DNA of 64,000 nucleotides, taken from Acidobacteriaceae bacterium (GTDB lineage: Bacteria; Acidobacteriota; Terriglobia; Terriglobales; Acidobacteriaceae). Shown one piece after another: positions 35,977-45,209 of this stretch. The position numbers and the translations under genes were made by a program. Where the stretch lies: contig CAHJWI010000005.1 in the NCBI GenBank assembly GCA_903642225.1, forward strand, positions 1 through 64,000, written 5' to 3'. Numbering within the stretch: the stretch's first letter is position 1; every line of letters begins with the position of its first letter. The notes beneath the pieces are model-generated. The model was not told where the DNA came from. It ran no database searches and saw only the letters and a program-made list of their open reading frames with translations.

Positions 35977-36303
35977 ATGTTGGATGTCGAAATCACTCCC
36001 GCACAGTTTGAACTGATTCGCCAGGCCGATGGGAACGCACTGTTGTTAGACGTTCGTGAACCCTGGGAGATTGCCGCTGCGAGCATTCCCGGATCGCTGA
36101 ACATCGTGATGGGCGATATACCGTTGCAGGCACATACCGCGCTTGACCCGGATCAGCCGGTAGTGGTGGTTTGCCACCATGGCATGCGATCGCTTTCGGT
36201 GGCCATGTGGCTGCGTCGTGAGGGTTTTGAAAAAGCGCAGTCGCTCGCCGGGGGGATCGACCAGTACAGCCGTGAGATCGACCCCAGTATTCCGCTTTAC
36301 TAA
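35977..36303 (+). CDS. Single-domain rhodanese-like protein
   Basis: 108 residues covering one rhodanese domain: ALLLDVREPWEIAAASIPGSLNI, then the active-site loop VVCHHGMRSLSVAMWL with the catalytic Cys, and SLAGGIDQYS. It probably transfers sulfane sulfur (GlpE/PspE type). Divergent from the sigma-54 regulator. Confidence 0.92.
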   Translation: MLDVEITPAQFELIRQADGNALLLDVREPWEIAAASIPGSLNIVMGDIPLQAHTALDPDQPVVVVCHHGMRSLSVAMWLRREGFEKAQSLAGGIDQYSREIDPSIPLY

Positions 36304-36506
36304 CCTCTGTACGGTTCAGGTCGTGTGACGATCCCTAGGGCGAGGTTGGCGACTTGGCAACCATTGCGGCGTACAGCGCCGCGTCCCGCTGCTGCGTTGT
36401 CTGTGGGTGGGTTGCTATATTTGCCATCTCCTATGCTTTTGGCCGATTCTGCAAGGCAGGGAGCATGGCGGAAACATTTATCGGCAGACCTGATTCGAGG
36501 AAGAGC

Positions 36507-37934
36507 ATGGCGCATACCGCAACCGACCCCACAGCAGCGCTTGCATTTGCGCAGGCGAACCAGGATGCAGCACTGGAAGAGCTGAAGGCCTTCTTGCGTA
36601 TTCCGAGCATTTCCACACTGCCGGACCACTCCAGTGATGTGCACCGCGCCGCGGAGTTTCTGGCGGCTGAACTCCTGCGCATCGGCATGCAGCATGTGGA
36701 AGTTATTGACACGCCGGGACACCCACTGGTGTATGCCGACCACCTGCATGCACCCGGCACGCCGACGGTACTGTGCTACGGCCACTTCGATGTGCAGCCG
36801 CCGGACCCGCTGGAGGAGTGGCTGAGTCCGCCGTTTGAGCCGGAGGTGCGCAATGGGAATATCTATGCGCGCGGCGCGGTGGACGACAAGGGTCAGCTGT
36901 GGATGCATGTGAAAGCGCTTGAGGCGCTGCTGCAGCAGGACGCGACACTGCCGGTGAATGTGCGCCTGATCGCGGAAGGCGAGGAGGAGGTGGGCGGGGA
37001 GCAGATCGCAGCTTTTCTGCGGGCGCACCCTGAGCGACTCAAGGCCGACGTCGCTGTGGTGAGCGATACGGATATGTTTGCACCCGGATTGCCCACGCTG
37101 TGTGTTGGTCTGCGCGGCATGATTTACACCGAGATCGAGGTTAAAGGTGCGCGTACGGATTTGCACAGCGGTATGTACGGGGGCGCTGCGCCCAACCCGT
37201 TTGTGGCGCTGGCGCAGATCCTTTCCGGGTTGAAGGATGCGGAGGGACACATCTCGATACCCGGGCTGTACGACAGTGTGGAGAGGCCTTCCGCCGCGGA
37301 GTTGAAGGCCTGGCGGTCGCTGCCGTTTGACGAGGCGGAGTATCTGGCGCACGAGGTAGGCTCGACCGAGCTGACGGGTGAGGCGGAGTACACGGTGCTG
37401 GAGCGGCTTTGGTCGCGGCCGACGCTGGATGTGCATGGCGTGATGGGCGGCTTTACGGGCGCGGGGGCGAAGACCGTGATTCCGGCGAAGGCGACAGCGA
37501 AGGTGTCGTTGAGGCTGGTACCCGGAATGACGCCAGCGGACACGTTTGACAAGCTGAAGAGCTATGTGGCGGCGATTACGCCGAAGGGGACGACGGCGGA
37601 GGTTCGGCTGATTCACTCTGGTGATCCGGTGGTGATTGGAACGGAGAATCCGTTTGTTGCGGCGGCGACGCAGGCCATGAAAGAGGTCTTCGGCAAGGAC
37701 ACGGTGTTTGTTCGCGGCGGTGGGTCGATCCCGATCGTGGGTGATTTTGAACGCAACCTGGGCATACCCACGCTGTTGATGGGCTTCGGTCTGCCGGATG
37801 ACAACCTGCATGCGCCGAATGAGAAATTCAACGTGGCGAATTTCTATGCAGGTATCGAGAGCCTGGTCCGGTTTTTGACCTTGGCGGGATTGCTCTCTGT
37901 TCCGCATCCTTCTGAAATGCAGACCGAACTGTGA
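36507..37934 (+). CDS. M20-family metallopeptidase (dipeptidase)
   Basis: 475-residue di-zinc peptidase of the M20 clan, cytosolic nonspecific dipeptidase/CNDP-like. Metal and catalytic blocks are visible: CYGHFDVQPPDP (His, Asp), RGAVDDKGQ (bridging Asp), AEGEEEVGGE (catalytic and metal Glu), VVSDTDMF, and the C-terminal LPDDNLHAPNEKF (His). The dimerisation lid holds TDLHSGMYGGAAPNP. Start at ATG 36507, with GAGGAAG just upstream. Its stop overlaps a GTG of a possible small frame. Confidence 0.93.
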   Translation: MAHTATDPTAALAFAQANQDAALEELKAFLRIPSISTLPDHSSDVHRAAEFLAAELLRIGMQHVEVIDTPGHPLVYADHLHAPGTPTVLCYGHFDVQPPDPLEEWLSPPFEPEVRNGNIYARGAVDDKGQLWMHVKALEALLQQDATLPVNVRLIAEGEEEVGGEQIAAFLRAHPERLKADVAVVSDTDMFAPGLPTLCVGLRGMIYTEIEVKGARTDLHSGMYGGAAPNPFVALAQILSGLKDAEGHISIPGLYDSVERPSAAELKAWRSLPFDEAEYLAHEVGSTELTGEAEYTVLERLWSRPTLDVHGVMGGFTGAGAKTVIPAKATAKVSLRLVPGMTPADTFDKLKSYVAAITPKGTTAEVRLIHSGDPVVIGTENPFVAAATQAMKEVFGKDTVFVRGGGSIPIVGDFERNLGIPTLLMGFGLPDDNLHAPNEKFNVANFYAGIESLVRFLTLAGLLSVPHPSEMQTEL

Positions 37935-38137
37935 AGGTAATGCACACAGAGTGGCCGCATCGCAGCCGGCCGATCTACACGCAGACTGATTTCCTTTATG
38001 GGCCGCTGCGGGTGATGCCCGGCGTGTGGTTTAGCCGGTGGTTCCACATGATTGTTCCGCTCCTGCGTAGGTTCGCTGATGCGGCAGCTGTGACAGGCCA
38101 TCTCAGCCGAGGGCGCGTGTGCACCAACCAGTATTGA
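37931..38137 (+). CDS. Possible small protein, unknown
   Basis: A 68-codon frame whose GTG overlaps the dipeptidase stop by 4 nt and which runs 19 nt into mobA. It contains one moderately hydrophobic stretch (MPGVWFSRWFHMIVPLL). The coupling to the upstream stop is the only support; composition is not clearly coding. It could be a chance frame in the spacer. Confidence 0.25.
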   Translation: MKVMHTEWPHRSRPIYTQTDFLYGPLRVMPGVWFSRWFHMIVPLLRRFADAAAVTGHLSRGRVCTNQY

Positions 38138-38724
38138 GAGCGGTTACGCCGTATGTCCTGGTGGGGGGCCGATCCACCCGCATGGGGCGTGACAAGGCCT
38201 TTTTGCCATGGCAGGGACGAACCCTGTTGCAGCATTCGATGGATCGTGTGGCTTGTTTGGGCGCCGTCCGTCTGCTGAGTGGCGATGCACAGATGACCGA
38301 CCGCGCGGCGCAACTGGCGCCTTTTGGGATGCTTGTCCCTGACCGTTTGCCGAACGCGGGGCCGTTGGGCGGAATCGATGCCGCGCTTCATGACGTACCG
38401 ACGGAATGGCTTTTGATTGTGCCCGTTGACCAACCCTATCTGCCGTCCACCGCGTTTATGTCGTTGGTTGCCGAAGTGGAGCGTTCGCGGGCGGAGGCGG
38501 CATGGTTCACACAGCCGGCGGGTGCCGAACCGCTGCCCCTGCTGCTTCACCGCTCGCTCCGTGACGGGATTTGCGCAGCTTTAGGGCGCGGTGAACGTCG
38601 CGTTCTGCCGACAGTGCAGGCTGTGGCACTGCACACGTACCAGGCATTTCGATCGCAGTCAGAGTGGTTCCGTAATCTGAATAGTCCGGCCGATGTTACC
38701 AGTGCAGAGTCTGCCGACGGCTGA
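38119..38724 (+). CDS. mobA: Molybdenum cofactor guanylyltransferase (MobA-like)
   Basis: Attaches GMP to molybdopterin. The 201-residue nucleotidyltransferase has VLVGGRSTRMGRDKAFLPWQG (the LAGGxSxRMGxDK signature with V for A), NAGPLGGIDAAL, and the metal-binding VPVDQPYL (PVDxP form of the usual DMP). The GTG start at 38119 follows GAGGG; a TTG at 38134 is possible. No other molybdopterin genes are adjacent. Confidence 0.87.
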   Translation: MHQPVLRAVTPYVLVGGRSTRMGRDKAFLPWQGRTLLQHSMDRVACLGAVRLLSGDAQMTDRAAQLAPFGMLVPDRLPNAGPLGGIDAALHDVPTEWLLIVPVDQPYLPSTAFMSLVAEVERSRAEAAWFTQPAGAEPLPLLLHRSLRDGICAALGRGERRVLPTVQAVALHTYQAFRSQSEWFRNLNSPADVTSAESADG

Positions 38725-38820
38725 TAAGGAAATGCTGGTCCAAGTGGATTTTGTCGTCGTTTCCCGGTCGAGCTCCTGCAGCCTTGTCAGCCTTACAATA
38801 GTGAGACCGCAACCCGACCC

Positions 38821-39783
38821 ATGGCTGAAGAGAAAGTCCAACCCGCACCCACAGAGCACCGCATCGACCTTGGCCAGCAGCCAGGGGAGCACCTGATCGC
38901 GCCGGAACTGGTGATGGATGAGGATGCGCTGAACAAGCCGCTCATCGACGAGGTATCCGAGGACGTTCAGCAGGAGGTCGGTGACTTCATAGCCGAGGCT
39001 GCCGAGCAGAACGATCAGGCGGATCAGAAGGCGGATACGGCGTACATTGCCTTCGACCATGTGAGCAAGTCTTTCGGTGACTTTCACGTGTTGAAAGATG
39101 TGACCTGGTCGCTGAACCATGGCGAGACCCTGTGCATCCTGGGCCGCTCCGGCGTGGGCAAGTCGGTGTCGCTGCAGATGCTGATGGGCTTCTTGAAGCC
39201 TGACACTGGCTCCATTAAGGTGGCTGGAGAAGAAATCGCCGGATTTACGGAAAAGCAAATGCAGGCAGTCCGTCGCAAGGTGACCATGGTGTTTCAGAAT
39301 GGTGCGCTGTTTGATTCCGTGACCGTGGGGGAGAATGTTGCGTTTCCGCTGCGGGAGAAGGGCGAGTTGGACGACGAGCAGATACGGCAGGTGGTAAAAG
39401 GTCTGCTGGAGATGGTGGGCGTGGCCGGCATGGACGACCTGCTGCCGAGCGACCTGAGCACCGGCATGAAGCGGTCGATTGCCATTGCACGCGCCCTTGC
39501 ATCGCAGCCCGAGGCGATTTTGTACGACGAGCCGACGACGATGGTCGATCCCCTGATGGGGCACCTGCTGGGCGACTTGATCGAACGGCTCAAACGCCAG
39601 CTGCACCTGACAAGCATTGTTGTGACGCATGACATGCGCTTTGCTCGAAAGCTGGCGGACCGCGTACTCTTTCTGCACGAGGGGACGGCGCGTTTCTTTG
39701 CTTCGGTTCAGGAACTGGAGAACACGCAAGACCCGGTGGTCAAGGAATTCCTTGCAATGGATGAGTTACTGTTGCCCACGTAA
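38821..39783 (+). CDS. ABC transporter ATPase, MlaF-like, with N-terminal extension
   Basis: 320 residues. The first 75 are acidic and low in motifs (EDVQQEVGDFIAEAAEQNDQ). The rest is an MlaF-type ATPase: Walker A GRSGVGKS, Q loop MVFQNGALFDSVTVGENVAFPL (very MlaF-like), Walker B AILYDEPTTMVDP and switch His VVTHD. The signature reads LSTGMKRS instead of the usual LSGGM. MlaF energises retrograde phospholipid transport with MlaE/MlaD, none of which are in the window. Confidence 0.85.
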   Translation: MAEEKVQPAPTEHRIDLGQQPGEHLIAPELVMDEDALNKPLIDEVSEDVQQEVGDFIAEAAEQNDQADQKADTAYIAFDHVSKSFGDFHVLKDVTWSLNHGETLCILGRSGVGKSVSLQMLMGFLKPDTGSIKVAGEEIAGFTEKQMQAVRRKVTMVFQNGALFDSVTVGENVAFPLREKGELDDEQIRQVVKGLLEMVGVAGMDDLLPSDLSTGMKRSIAIARALASQPEAILYDEPTTMVDPLMGHLLGDLIERLKRQLHLTSIVVTHDMRFARKLADRVLFLHEGTARFFASVQELENTQDPVVKEFLAMDELLLPT

Positions 39784-39933
39784 GTCGCTGTACCTCCATT
39801 GCCGAGGGCACGACTTTTCCGTATTCTCATCCACACACGACGAATCGCCGCACCGGCTTGAGCCTGGCGGCAGGTTCAGCGTTGCAACAGCGGCAAGTCT
39901 CTTTTCGAACCGTACGGAACCACTTAGAGGCAC

Positions 39934-41442
39934 ATGGCGACACGCGAGGCAGTCCAGGAAGTACGCTTGTTGGAGCGACGGCAGTTCAGCCGAAGCACCC
40001 GGGCAGGTGGCGGGACAGCGCTTTTCGGTCGTCCATCCGTTACCAGTGCAGCCTGGGCACTGCTTGATATTGCCACCACACTGATTGCAAGCATGATTGC
40101 GCTACGCTTCCGCAGCGATGTGGAAGAGAGCAGCGGTGTTACGGGTGCGGGTCACATTGGCGCCGAGCTGTGGGGAACCTTTGGTGTGTACCTGTTGTGG
40201 TTTGCGCTGTGCCTGATCTTTTTCACACGGTCCTATGGTCTGTATGGGCCCATTCAAAGCCGCAGCGGGTTGAACGAGCAGCGGATGACGATTCAGGCGA
40301 CGCTGGTCGCCGGTCTTATTCTGTGTGGCACCATTTATCTTTCGCGCGGTGAGCAGGTGTCGCGCATCGTGGTTGTGCTCTCGGTGTTGTTGACGGGTGC
40401 CATGCTGTGCGCGCGGCGTGCTTTGTGGCGCTCGCTGGTGTACAGCCGGTACCGCGATGGCGTGGATACGCGCAATGTGCTGATCGTCGGTTCAGGCCGG
40501 GTGGCGCATGCACTTCGCAATCACCTGGAGTCGCTTCGGCACCTTGGCTTTCGCTTTAAAGGGTTTATTGCCCTAGACGACCGGGAGCGTGAGAGTGGCG
40601 AGCCGGACCTGATCGGCGGCATGCGGCAGTGCGTGGGCCTGGCACGCGCATTGTTTGTGGACGAAATCTTTTTCAGCGTACCGGCAGACCGCAATGTTGT
40701 GATGTCACTGGTCGAAGAGGCGCGTGCGGTGGGTATCGATGTGCGGGTCGTTCCCGACCTGTACGACGGCCTGGCATGGAATGCGTCTGTTGAATACGTC
40801 GGTCAGTTTCCGACGATACCTTTGCATCGGCGCGACTTTCCGATTGGATCGTTCATGGCCAAGCGGGCGCTTGACGTGAGCCTATCAGCCATTGCATTGA
40901 TGCTGCTTTCGCCGATTCTGCTCGCCATCGCGATCGCAGTGAAGGCGAGCTCGAATGGGTCGATCTTCTACCAGGCGAATCGCATTGGCCGCAAAGGGCG
41001 CACCTTCAAGTGCTTCAAGTTCCGGACCATGGTGCAGGATGCCGACGCGTTAAAGGCGGACATGGGTCACCTGAACGAGCGCGATGGAATTCTGTTCAAG
41101 GTGACAAACGATCCGCGAGTGACGTCGGTGGGCCGGATTTTGCGCAAGTACTCCCTGGACGAGCTGCCGCAGTTCTGGAATGTGCTTCGCGGTGAGATGA
41201 GCCTGGTTGGACCGCGGCCGCCCATCGCTTCTGAGGTGCAGCAATACGACTTGAGCCACCTGCGCCGGCTTGACGTGTTGCCGGGGATTACGGGTTTGTG
41301 GCAGGTGGAGGCACGGCAGGACCCCTCCTTCGACAGCTATATTTCGCTGGATACGGCGTATGTCGAAAACTGGACGCTGTGGCTGGATTTGAAGATTCTG
41401 GTGCGGACCGTGAACGTTGTGCTGGGCGGCACCGGCAGCTAG
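39934..41442 (+). CDS. Undecaprenyl-phosphate sugar phosphotransferase (WcaJ/EpsE-like)
   Basis: 502-residue initiating enzyme for exopolysaccharide. Several N-terminal membrane helices and a CoA-binding-like Rossmann region (NVLIVGSGRVAHALRNHLES) precede the bacterial sugar-transferase domain from about 305: RALDVSLSAIALMLLSPILLAIAIAVK, FYQANRIGRKGRTFKCFKFRTM, VGRILRKYSLDELPQFWNVLRGEMSLVGPRPP and LPGITGLWQVEAR. It transfers hexose-1-phosphate to undecaprenyl phosphate, presumably glucose or galactose. Confidence 0.93.
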   Translation: MATREAVQEVRLLERRQFSRSTRAGGGTALFGRPSVTSAAWALLDIATTLIASMIALRFRSDVEESSGVTGAGHIGAELWGTFGVYLLWFALCLIFFTRSYGLYGPIQSRSGLNEQRMTIQATLVAGLILCGTIYLSRGEQVSRIVVVLSVLLTGAMLCARRALWRSLVYSRYRDGVDTRNVLIVGSGRVAHALRNHLESLRHLGFRFKGFIALDDRERESGEPDLIGGMRQCVGLARALFVDEIFFSVPADRNVVMSLVEEARAVGIDVRVVPDLYDGLAWNASVEYVGQFPTIPLHRRDFPIGSFMAKRALDVSLSAIALMLLSPILLAIAIAVKASSNGSIFYQANRIGRKGRTFKCFKFRTMVQDADALKADMGHLNERDGILFKVTNDPRVTSVGRILRKYSLDELPQFWNVLRGEMSLVGPRPPIASEVQQYDLSHLRRLDVLPGITGLWQVEARQDPSFDSYISLDTAYVENWTLWLDLKILVRTVNVVLGGTGS

Positions 41443-41478
41443 GGCAGCTTCTCGGTGCGGCGCGCGTAAACTGAAGCT

Positions 41479-43143
41479 GTGAAGATCGCGCTTGCCCAGC
41501 TCAACCCCACCATTGGTGCCTTTGCCGCGAACACCGACCACCTGCTGCAGACGGCGCGGCGAGCTGGTGAGATGGGTGCGGAACTGGCCGTGTTTCCGGA
41601 GCTGAGTACGAGCGGATACCCTCCGGCAGACCTGATTGAGAAGGCGGAGTTTTTAGCGGAAGCGGCGGCTGCCATGGACCGCGTTGTTGCAGCGACTCTG
41701 GACCCAGCAGTGCCTGCCATATTGTTTGGAACGTTGCTGCCATCCAGCAAAAGGCCAGGTAAGGGTGCGCGCAATGTTGCCGTGCTTTGCGCGGGTGGCA
41801 AAGTGTTGCTGGTGCAGCAAAAGGTGCTGCTGCCGTTCTATGACGTGTTCGATGAGCAGCGCTACTTTGAACCGGGGTGCGATCAGGACCTTGTCGAGCT
41901 AAATGGGGAAGTGCTCGCCATTACCGTTTGTGAGGACGCCTGGAACGACAAGGGCTTCTGGCTGGATCGGCTGTACCCGGACGATCCGGTGGAGCGGCTG
42001 ATGGCGAAACGGACCGCTGACGGAAGAGCCGCAGGGATCATCCTGAACATCTCGGCGTCTCCGTTCTGGCGGGGCAAACAGGCCGTACGGCGGCAGATGC
42101 TGGCTGCGCTTGCGGTGCGGCATGGTGTGCCGGTTGCGCTTGCGAACCAGGTTGGGGGCAACGACAGTTTGTTGTTCGATGGAGCTTCGTTCGCGCTGAC
42201 AGCAAGCGGTGACATTGCGGCGCAGGCAGGGTCATTTGTGGAGGATGTGGTCGTCTTCGACACGGACGCTGCACCGCTTGCCGCGGCAACACTGCCGAGG
42301 GACGTTGAAGCCGATTGGCAGGCGCTGGTGATGGGTGTGCGCGACTATGTGCAGAAGACCGGATTTACGAGCGTGCTGGTTGGACTGAGCGGGGGCATCG
42401 ACTCAGCGCTGGTGGCGGCTCTTGCTGTGGAGGCTCTTGGGGCGGCGAACGTGATGGGGATCGGTATGCCGAGTGAGTATTCCTCGGGGCATTCCATCAA
42501 TGACGCACGTCTTCTCGCCCAGAATCTCGGCATTCGCTTTGAGGTTCTGCCTATCCGTGAGGGTTTTGAGACGATGGACCGCACATTGCGGCCGTTGTTT
42601 GCAGGTACTGAATTTGGCCTGGCGGAAGAGAACCTGCAATCGCGTTTGCGCGGCGTTTTGCTGATGGCGATTTCCAACAAGTTCGGGGCGCTGGTGCTTA
42701 CTACCGGCAACAAGAGCGAGATGTCGACCGGGTATTGCACCCTTTATGGCGATATGGCTGGAGCGCTGGCCGTGATCGGCGATGTGTGGAAGACGCGCGT
42801 GTACTACCTGGCGTACTACGCCAATCGGGAACGCGAGGTGATTCCTGCGAACACCATCAACAAGCCGCCATCTGCGGAGTTGCGGCCCGGTCAGATGGAT
42901 ACGGATTCGTTGCCGCCGTATGACGTGCTGGACCCGCTGCTGCAGGCGTATGTGGAGCGGTACGAGTCCGCGGCGCACATTGCGGAGGCGCAGCAGTTGC
43001 CGCTGGAGCGCGTAGAGCAGGTGATTGCGCTGGTGGAACGAAGTGAGTACAAGCGGCAACAGGCTGCACCGGTGTTGAAGATTACAAGTAAGAGTTTTGG
43101 GAGTGGGCGGCGCTTTCCGATTGCTGCGCGATTTCGGCCCTGA
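41479..43143 (+). CDS. nadE: Glutamine-dependent NAD+ synthetase
   Basis: 554 residues in two domains. The N-terminal nitrilase-like glutaminase has E41 in VFPELSTSGYPPAD, K115 in QQKVLLPFYDVFDE and C151 in TVCEDAW. The C-terminal synthetase has the ATP loop LVGLSGGIDSALVAALA, GIGMPSEYSSGHS and LTTGNKSEMSTGYCTLYGD. It makes NAD from deamido-NAD, ATP and glutamine-derived ammonia. The GTG start directly precedes the family N terminus MKIALAQLNPTIG. Confidence 0.96.
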   Translation: MKIALAQLNPTIGAFAANTDHLLQTARRAGEMGAELAVFPELSTSGYPPADLIEKAEFLAEAAAAMDRVVAATLDPAVPAILFGTLLPSSKRPGKGARNVAVLCAGGKVLLVQQKVLLPFYDVFDEQRYFEPGCDQDLVELNGEVLAITVCEDAWNDKGFWLDRLYPDDPVERLMAKRTADGRAAGIILNISASPFWRGKQAVRRQMLAALAVRHGVPVALANQVGGNDSLLFDGASFALTASGDIAAQAGSFVEDVVVFDTDAAPLAAATLPRDVEADWQALVMGVRDYVQKTGFTSVLVGLSGGIDSALVAALAVEALGAANVMGIGMPSEYSSGHSINDARLLAQNLGIRFEVLPIREGFETMDRTLRPLFAGTEFGLAEENLQSRLRGVLLMAISNKFGALVLTTGNKSEMSTGYCTLYGDMAGALAVIGDVWKTRVYYLAYYANREREVIPANTINKPPSAELRPGQMDTDSLPPYDVLDPLLQAYVERYESAAHIAEAQQLPLERVEQVIALVERSEYKRQQAAPVLKITSKSFGSGRRFPIAARFRP

Positions 43144-43158
43144 GCCGAACCGACGCTG

Positions 43159-44463
43159 CTAGGTTCTGACGAAGATAAAACGTACAAGGAAGAGTGCTGC
43201 CAGCAGGAAGAGCAGCCAATCTTGCCGGCGTGCGCGGCCGCTGCAGATGCGGAGGATGGCGTAACTGGTGATGCCGATGCCGAGGCCGTTGGCGATGGAG
43301 TAGGTCAGTGGAATTAGCGTCAGGGTGAGAAAGGCGGGGATGGCAACCAGCGGATCGGACCATTCGATTTCAGCCACTGCGCCCACCATCAGCGCACCCA
43401 CAATGATGAGTGCCGGTGCCGTTGCTGACGGGGGTATGGGTCCGACCCACGGCGCTATGAAGAGTGCCGCGAAGAAGCAAAGGCCCGTGACGATAGCAGG
43501 CACTCCCGTGCGGCCACCTGCTGCAACACCTGCCGACGACTCGACATAGGAGCAGACAGTACTTGTGCCTGTAAGTGAGCCGACCACGGTGGCTGTGGCA
43601 TCCGCAAAAAAGATACGATTCAGCCTTGGAATCTGTGCGTCGTTGCCGATGAGTCCGGCTTTTTTTGTAACAGCGATCAAGGTTCCGATGTTATCGAATA
43701 AGTCGACAAACAAGAAAACGAAGATGATTTCTACTCCACCGAGCTTTAGTGCTCCGCGGATATCCAGCTGACCTACTGTTGCTGTCATGTCGCGCCAGGC
43801 AAAATGCTGTGGCGTCCACTGTACGCGGTGGAAGATGAAGCCTGTGAGCAGCGTGCCTACGATGCCGATGAGAATGGATGCGCGTACGCGCAATACCTGC
43901 AGTAGCCCGATAAGAATGAGGCCAAAGAGTGCCAAAGCGGTATCAGGCGAATGAAGGTTGCCTAGAGTTACAGTTGTTGCGGGATCCTTGACGATGATGC
44001 CGCTTTCAATCAATCCCACAAAAGCGATGAACAAGCCGATGCCTCCGGCCACGGCTGCGTGCAATTCCTTTGGGATTGCGCCGACCAGCAATTGTCGAAC
44101 GCCACCCACGGTAAGTAATAAGAAGATTGCTCCTGACAAAAAGACTGCACCCAGGGCGGTTTGCCATGGCACGTGCATTTTGAGGCAAACGGTGTAGGTG
44201 AAGTAGGCATTCAGGCCCATACCCGGAGCCAGCGCCAGGGGGTAGCGTGCCAGCACACCCATCAGTACCGAACCCAGAGCCGCGCACAGGCAAGTGGCGG
44301 CTGTGACCGCTGCAATCGGCATGCCTGTTTTAGCGAGGATTGCCGGGTTCACGAAGATGATGTAGGCCATGGTGATGAAGGTGGTGAAGCCTGCCACGAT
44401 CTCCGTACGCCAGTTCGTACCGAGTGCGGCAAAGTCAAAGTACCGTTCCATCCGTGCAATCAT
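43159..44463 (-). CDS. NCS2/AzgA-type purine permease
   Basis: 434-residue secondary transporter, likely guanine/hypoxanthine uptake. The N terminus TEIVAGFTTFITMAYIIFVNPAIL and ALAPGMGLNAYFTYTV are hallmarks of the AzgA/PbuG branch; about 13 hydrophobic helices follow, with LTGTSTVCSYVESSAGVAAGGRTG as the substrate-site loop. Its ATG overlaps the engB stop (ATGA). Confidence 0.92.
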   Translation of the reverse strand: MIARMERYFDFAALGTNWRTEIVAGFTTFITMAYIIFVNPAILAKTGMPIAAVTAATCLCAALGSVLMGVLARYPLALAPGMGLNAYFTYTVCLKMHVPWQTALGAVFLSGAIFLLLTVGGVRQLLVGAIPKELHAAVAGGIGLFIAFVGLIESGIIVKDPATTVTLGNLHSPDTALALFGLILIGLLQVLRVRASILIGIVGTLLTGFIFHRVQWTPQHFAWRDMTATVGQLDIRGALKLGGVEIIFVFLFVDLFDNIGTLIAVTKKAGLIGNDAQIPRLNRIFFADATATVVGSLTGTSTVCSYVESSAGVAAGGRTGVPAIVTGLCFFAALFIAPWVGPIPPSATAPALIIVGALMVGAVAEIEWSDPLVAIPAFLTLTLIPLTYSIANGLGIGITSYAILRICSGRARRQDWLLFLLAALFLVRFIFVRT

Positions 44464-45155
44464 GGTGCCGTGTCCCCACTCTCCGCGGGTTCTTCTACCT
44501 CAGTACTTTCCTGCTCGGTGGTTTCAGGGTCATCTACACGTGTCGAAAGTAGCCGGGTCCAAAGTGCCTTCATGCCTTTGTCCTGCTTACCCAATTTTGC
44601 GGAGCAGGCGATAACTTCCGGTACGCCAAGGTCCCGCTTTAACGCTGCAAGTGATTTTGCGAGGGTGTTATTGGAGAGGCGATCGCTCTTGGTGCCGACG
44701 ACGACGAACTCTCGCCGTATGGAGCGCAGAAAGTCGATGAGGGCTTTGTCGCTGTCCTGGGGTGGAATGTTGGTGTCCACCAGGCAACAGCAAAGGGCGA
44801 GTTGTTCCCGGTTGGTGAGATACGGGTCGATAAAGCCGGACCACTCAGCGGAGATGGATCTGGAAATTTTGGCGTAACCATATCCTGGCAGGTCGGCAAA
44901 GATCAGCTCCGGCTTCTGGCGCACCTGGCCGGCAGGTGTAACTTCGTGAAGCGCAAAAAAGTTGATGGATCTTGTACGTCCTGGCGTGGACGAGACGCGC
45001 GCCTGGACGTCGCCAAGCAAGCCGTTTATGAGGCTTGACTTACCCACGTTGGACCGGCCAAGAAATGCAATCTCCGGCGCGCTGGAGGTGCGGGAGACAG
45101 CGGGGAACTGGTCCTCCGCGAACGCAGAAAGTAGAAATCGGGCTTTGAGACGCAT
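44460..45155 (-). CDS. engB: Ribosome biogenesis GTPase EngB/YsxC
   Basis: 231-residue GTPase for large-subunit assembly. G1 GRSNVGKSSLI, G2 TPGRTRSINFF, G3 DLPGYGYAK, G4 VVGTKSDRLS and G5 CSAKLG are all present. The core is normal length; a C-terminal acidic tail (TTEQESTEVEEPAESGD) is extra. Start at ATG 45155, where homology begins. It overlaps the permease gene. Confidence 0.95.
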   Translation of the reverse strand: MRLKARFLLSAFAEDQFPAVSRTSSAPEIAFLGRSNVGKSSLINGLLGDVQARVSSTPGRTRSINFFALHEVTPAGQVRQKPELIFADLPGYGYAKISRSISAEWSGFIDPYLTNREQLALCCCLVDTNIPPQDSDKALIDFLRSIRREFVVVGTKSDRLSNNTLAKSLAALKRDLGVPEVIACSAKLGKQDKGMKALWTRLLSTRVDDPETTEQESTEVEEPAESGDTAP

Positions 45156-45209
45156 AGACCGAGTGTAGTGGTCAATCCGGTCGCGCCATCCGCGCGTACA
45201 CTTTGCACC

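Noticed and set aside
36300-37907. 535-codon minus frame
   Set aside because: Antisense shadow of the M20 dipeptidase, whose metal-binding motifs are complete.
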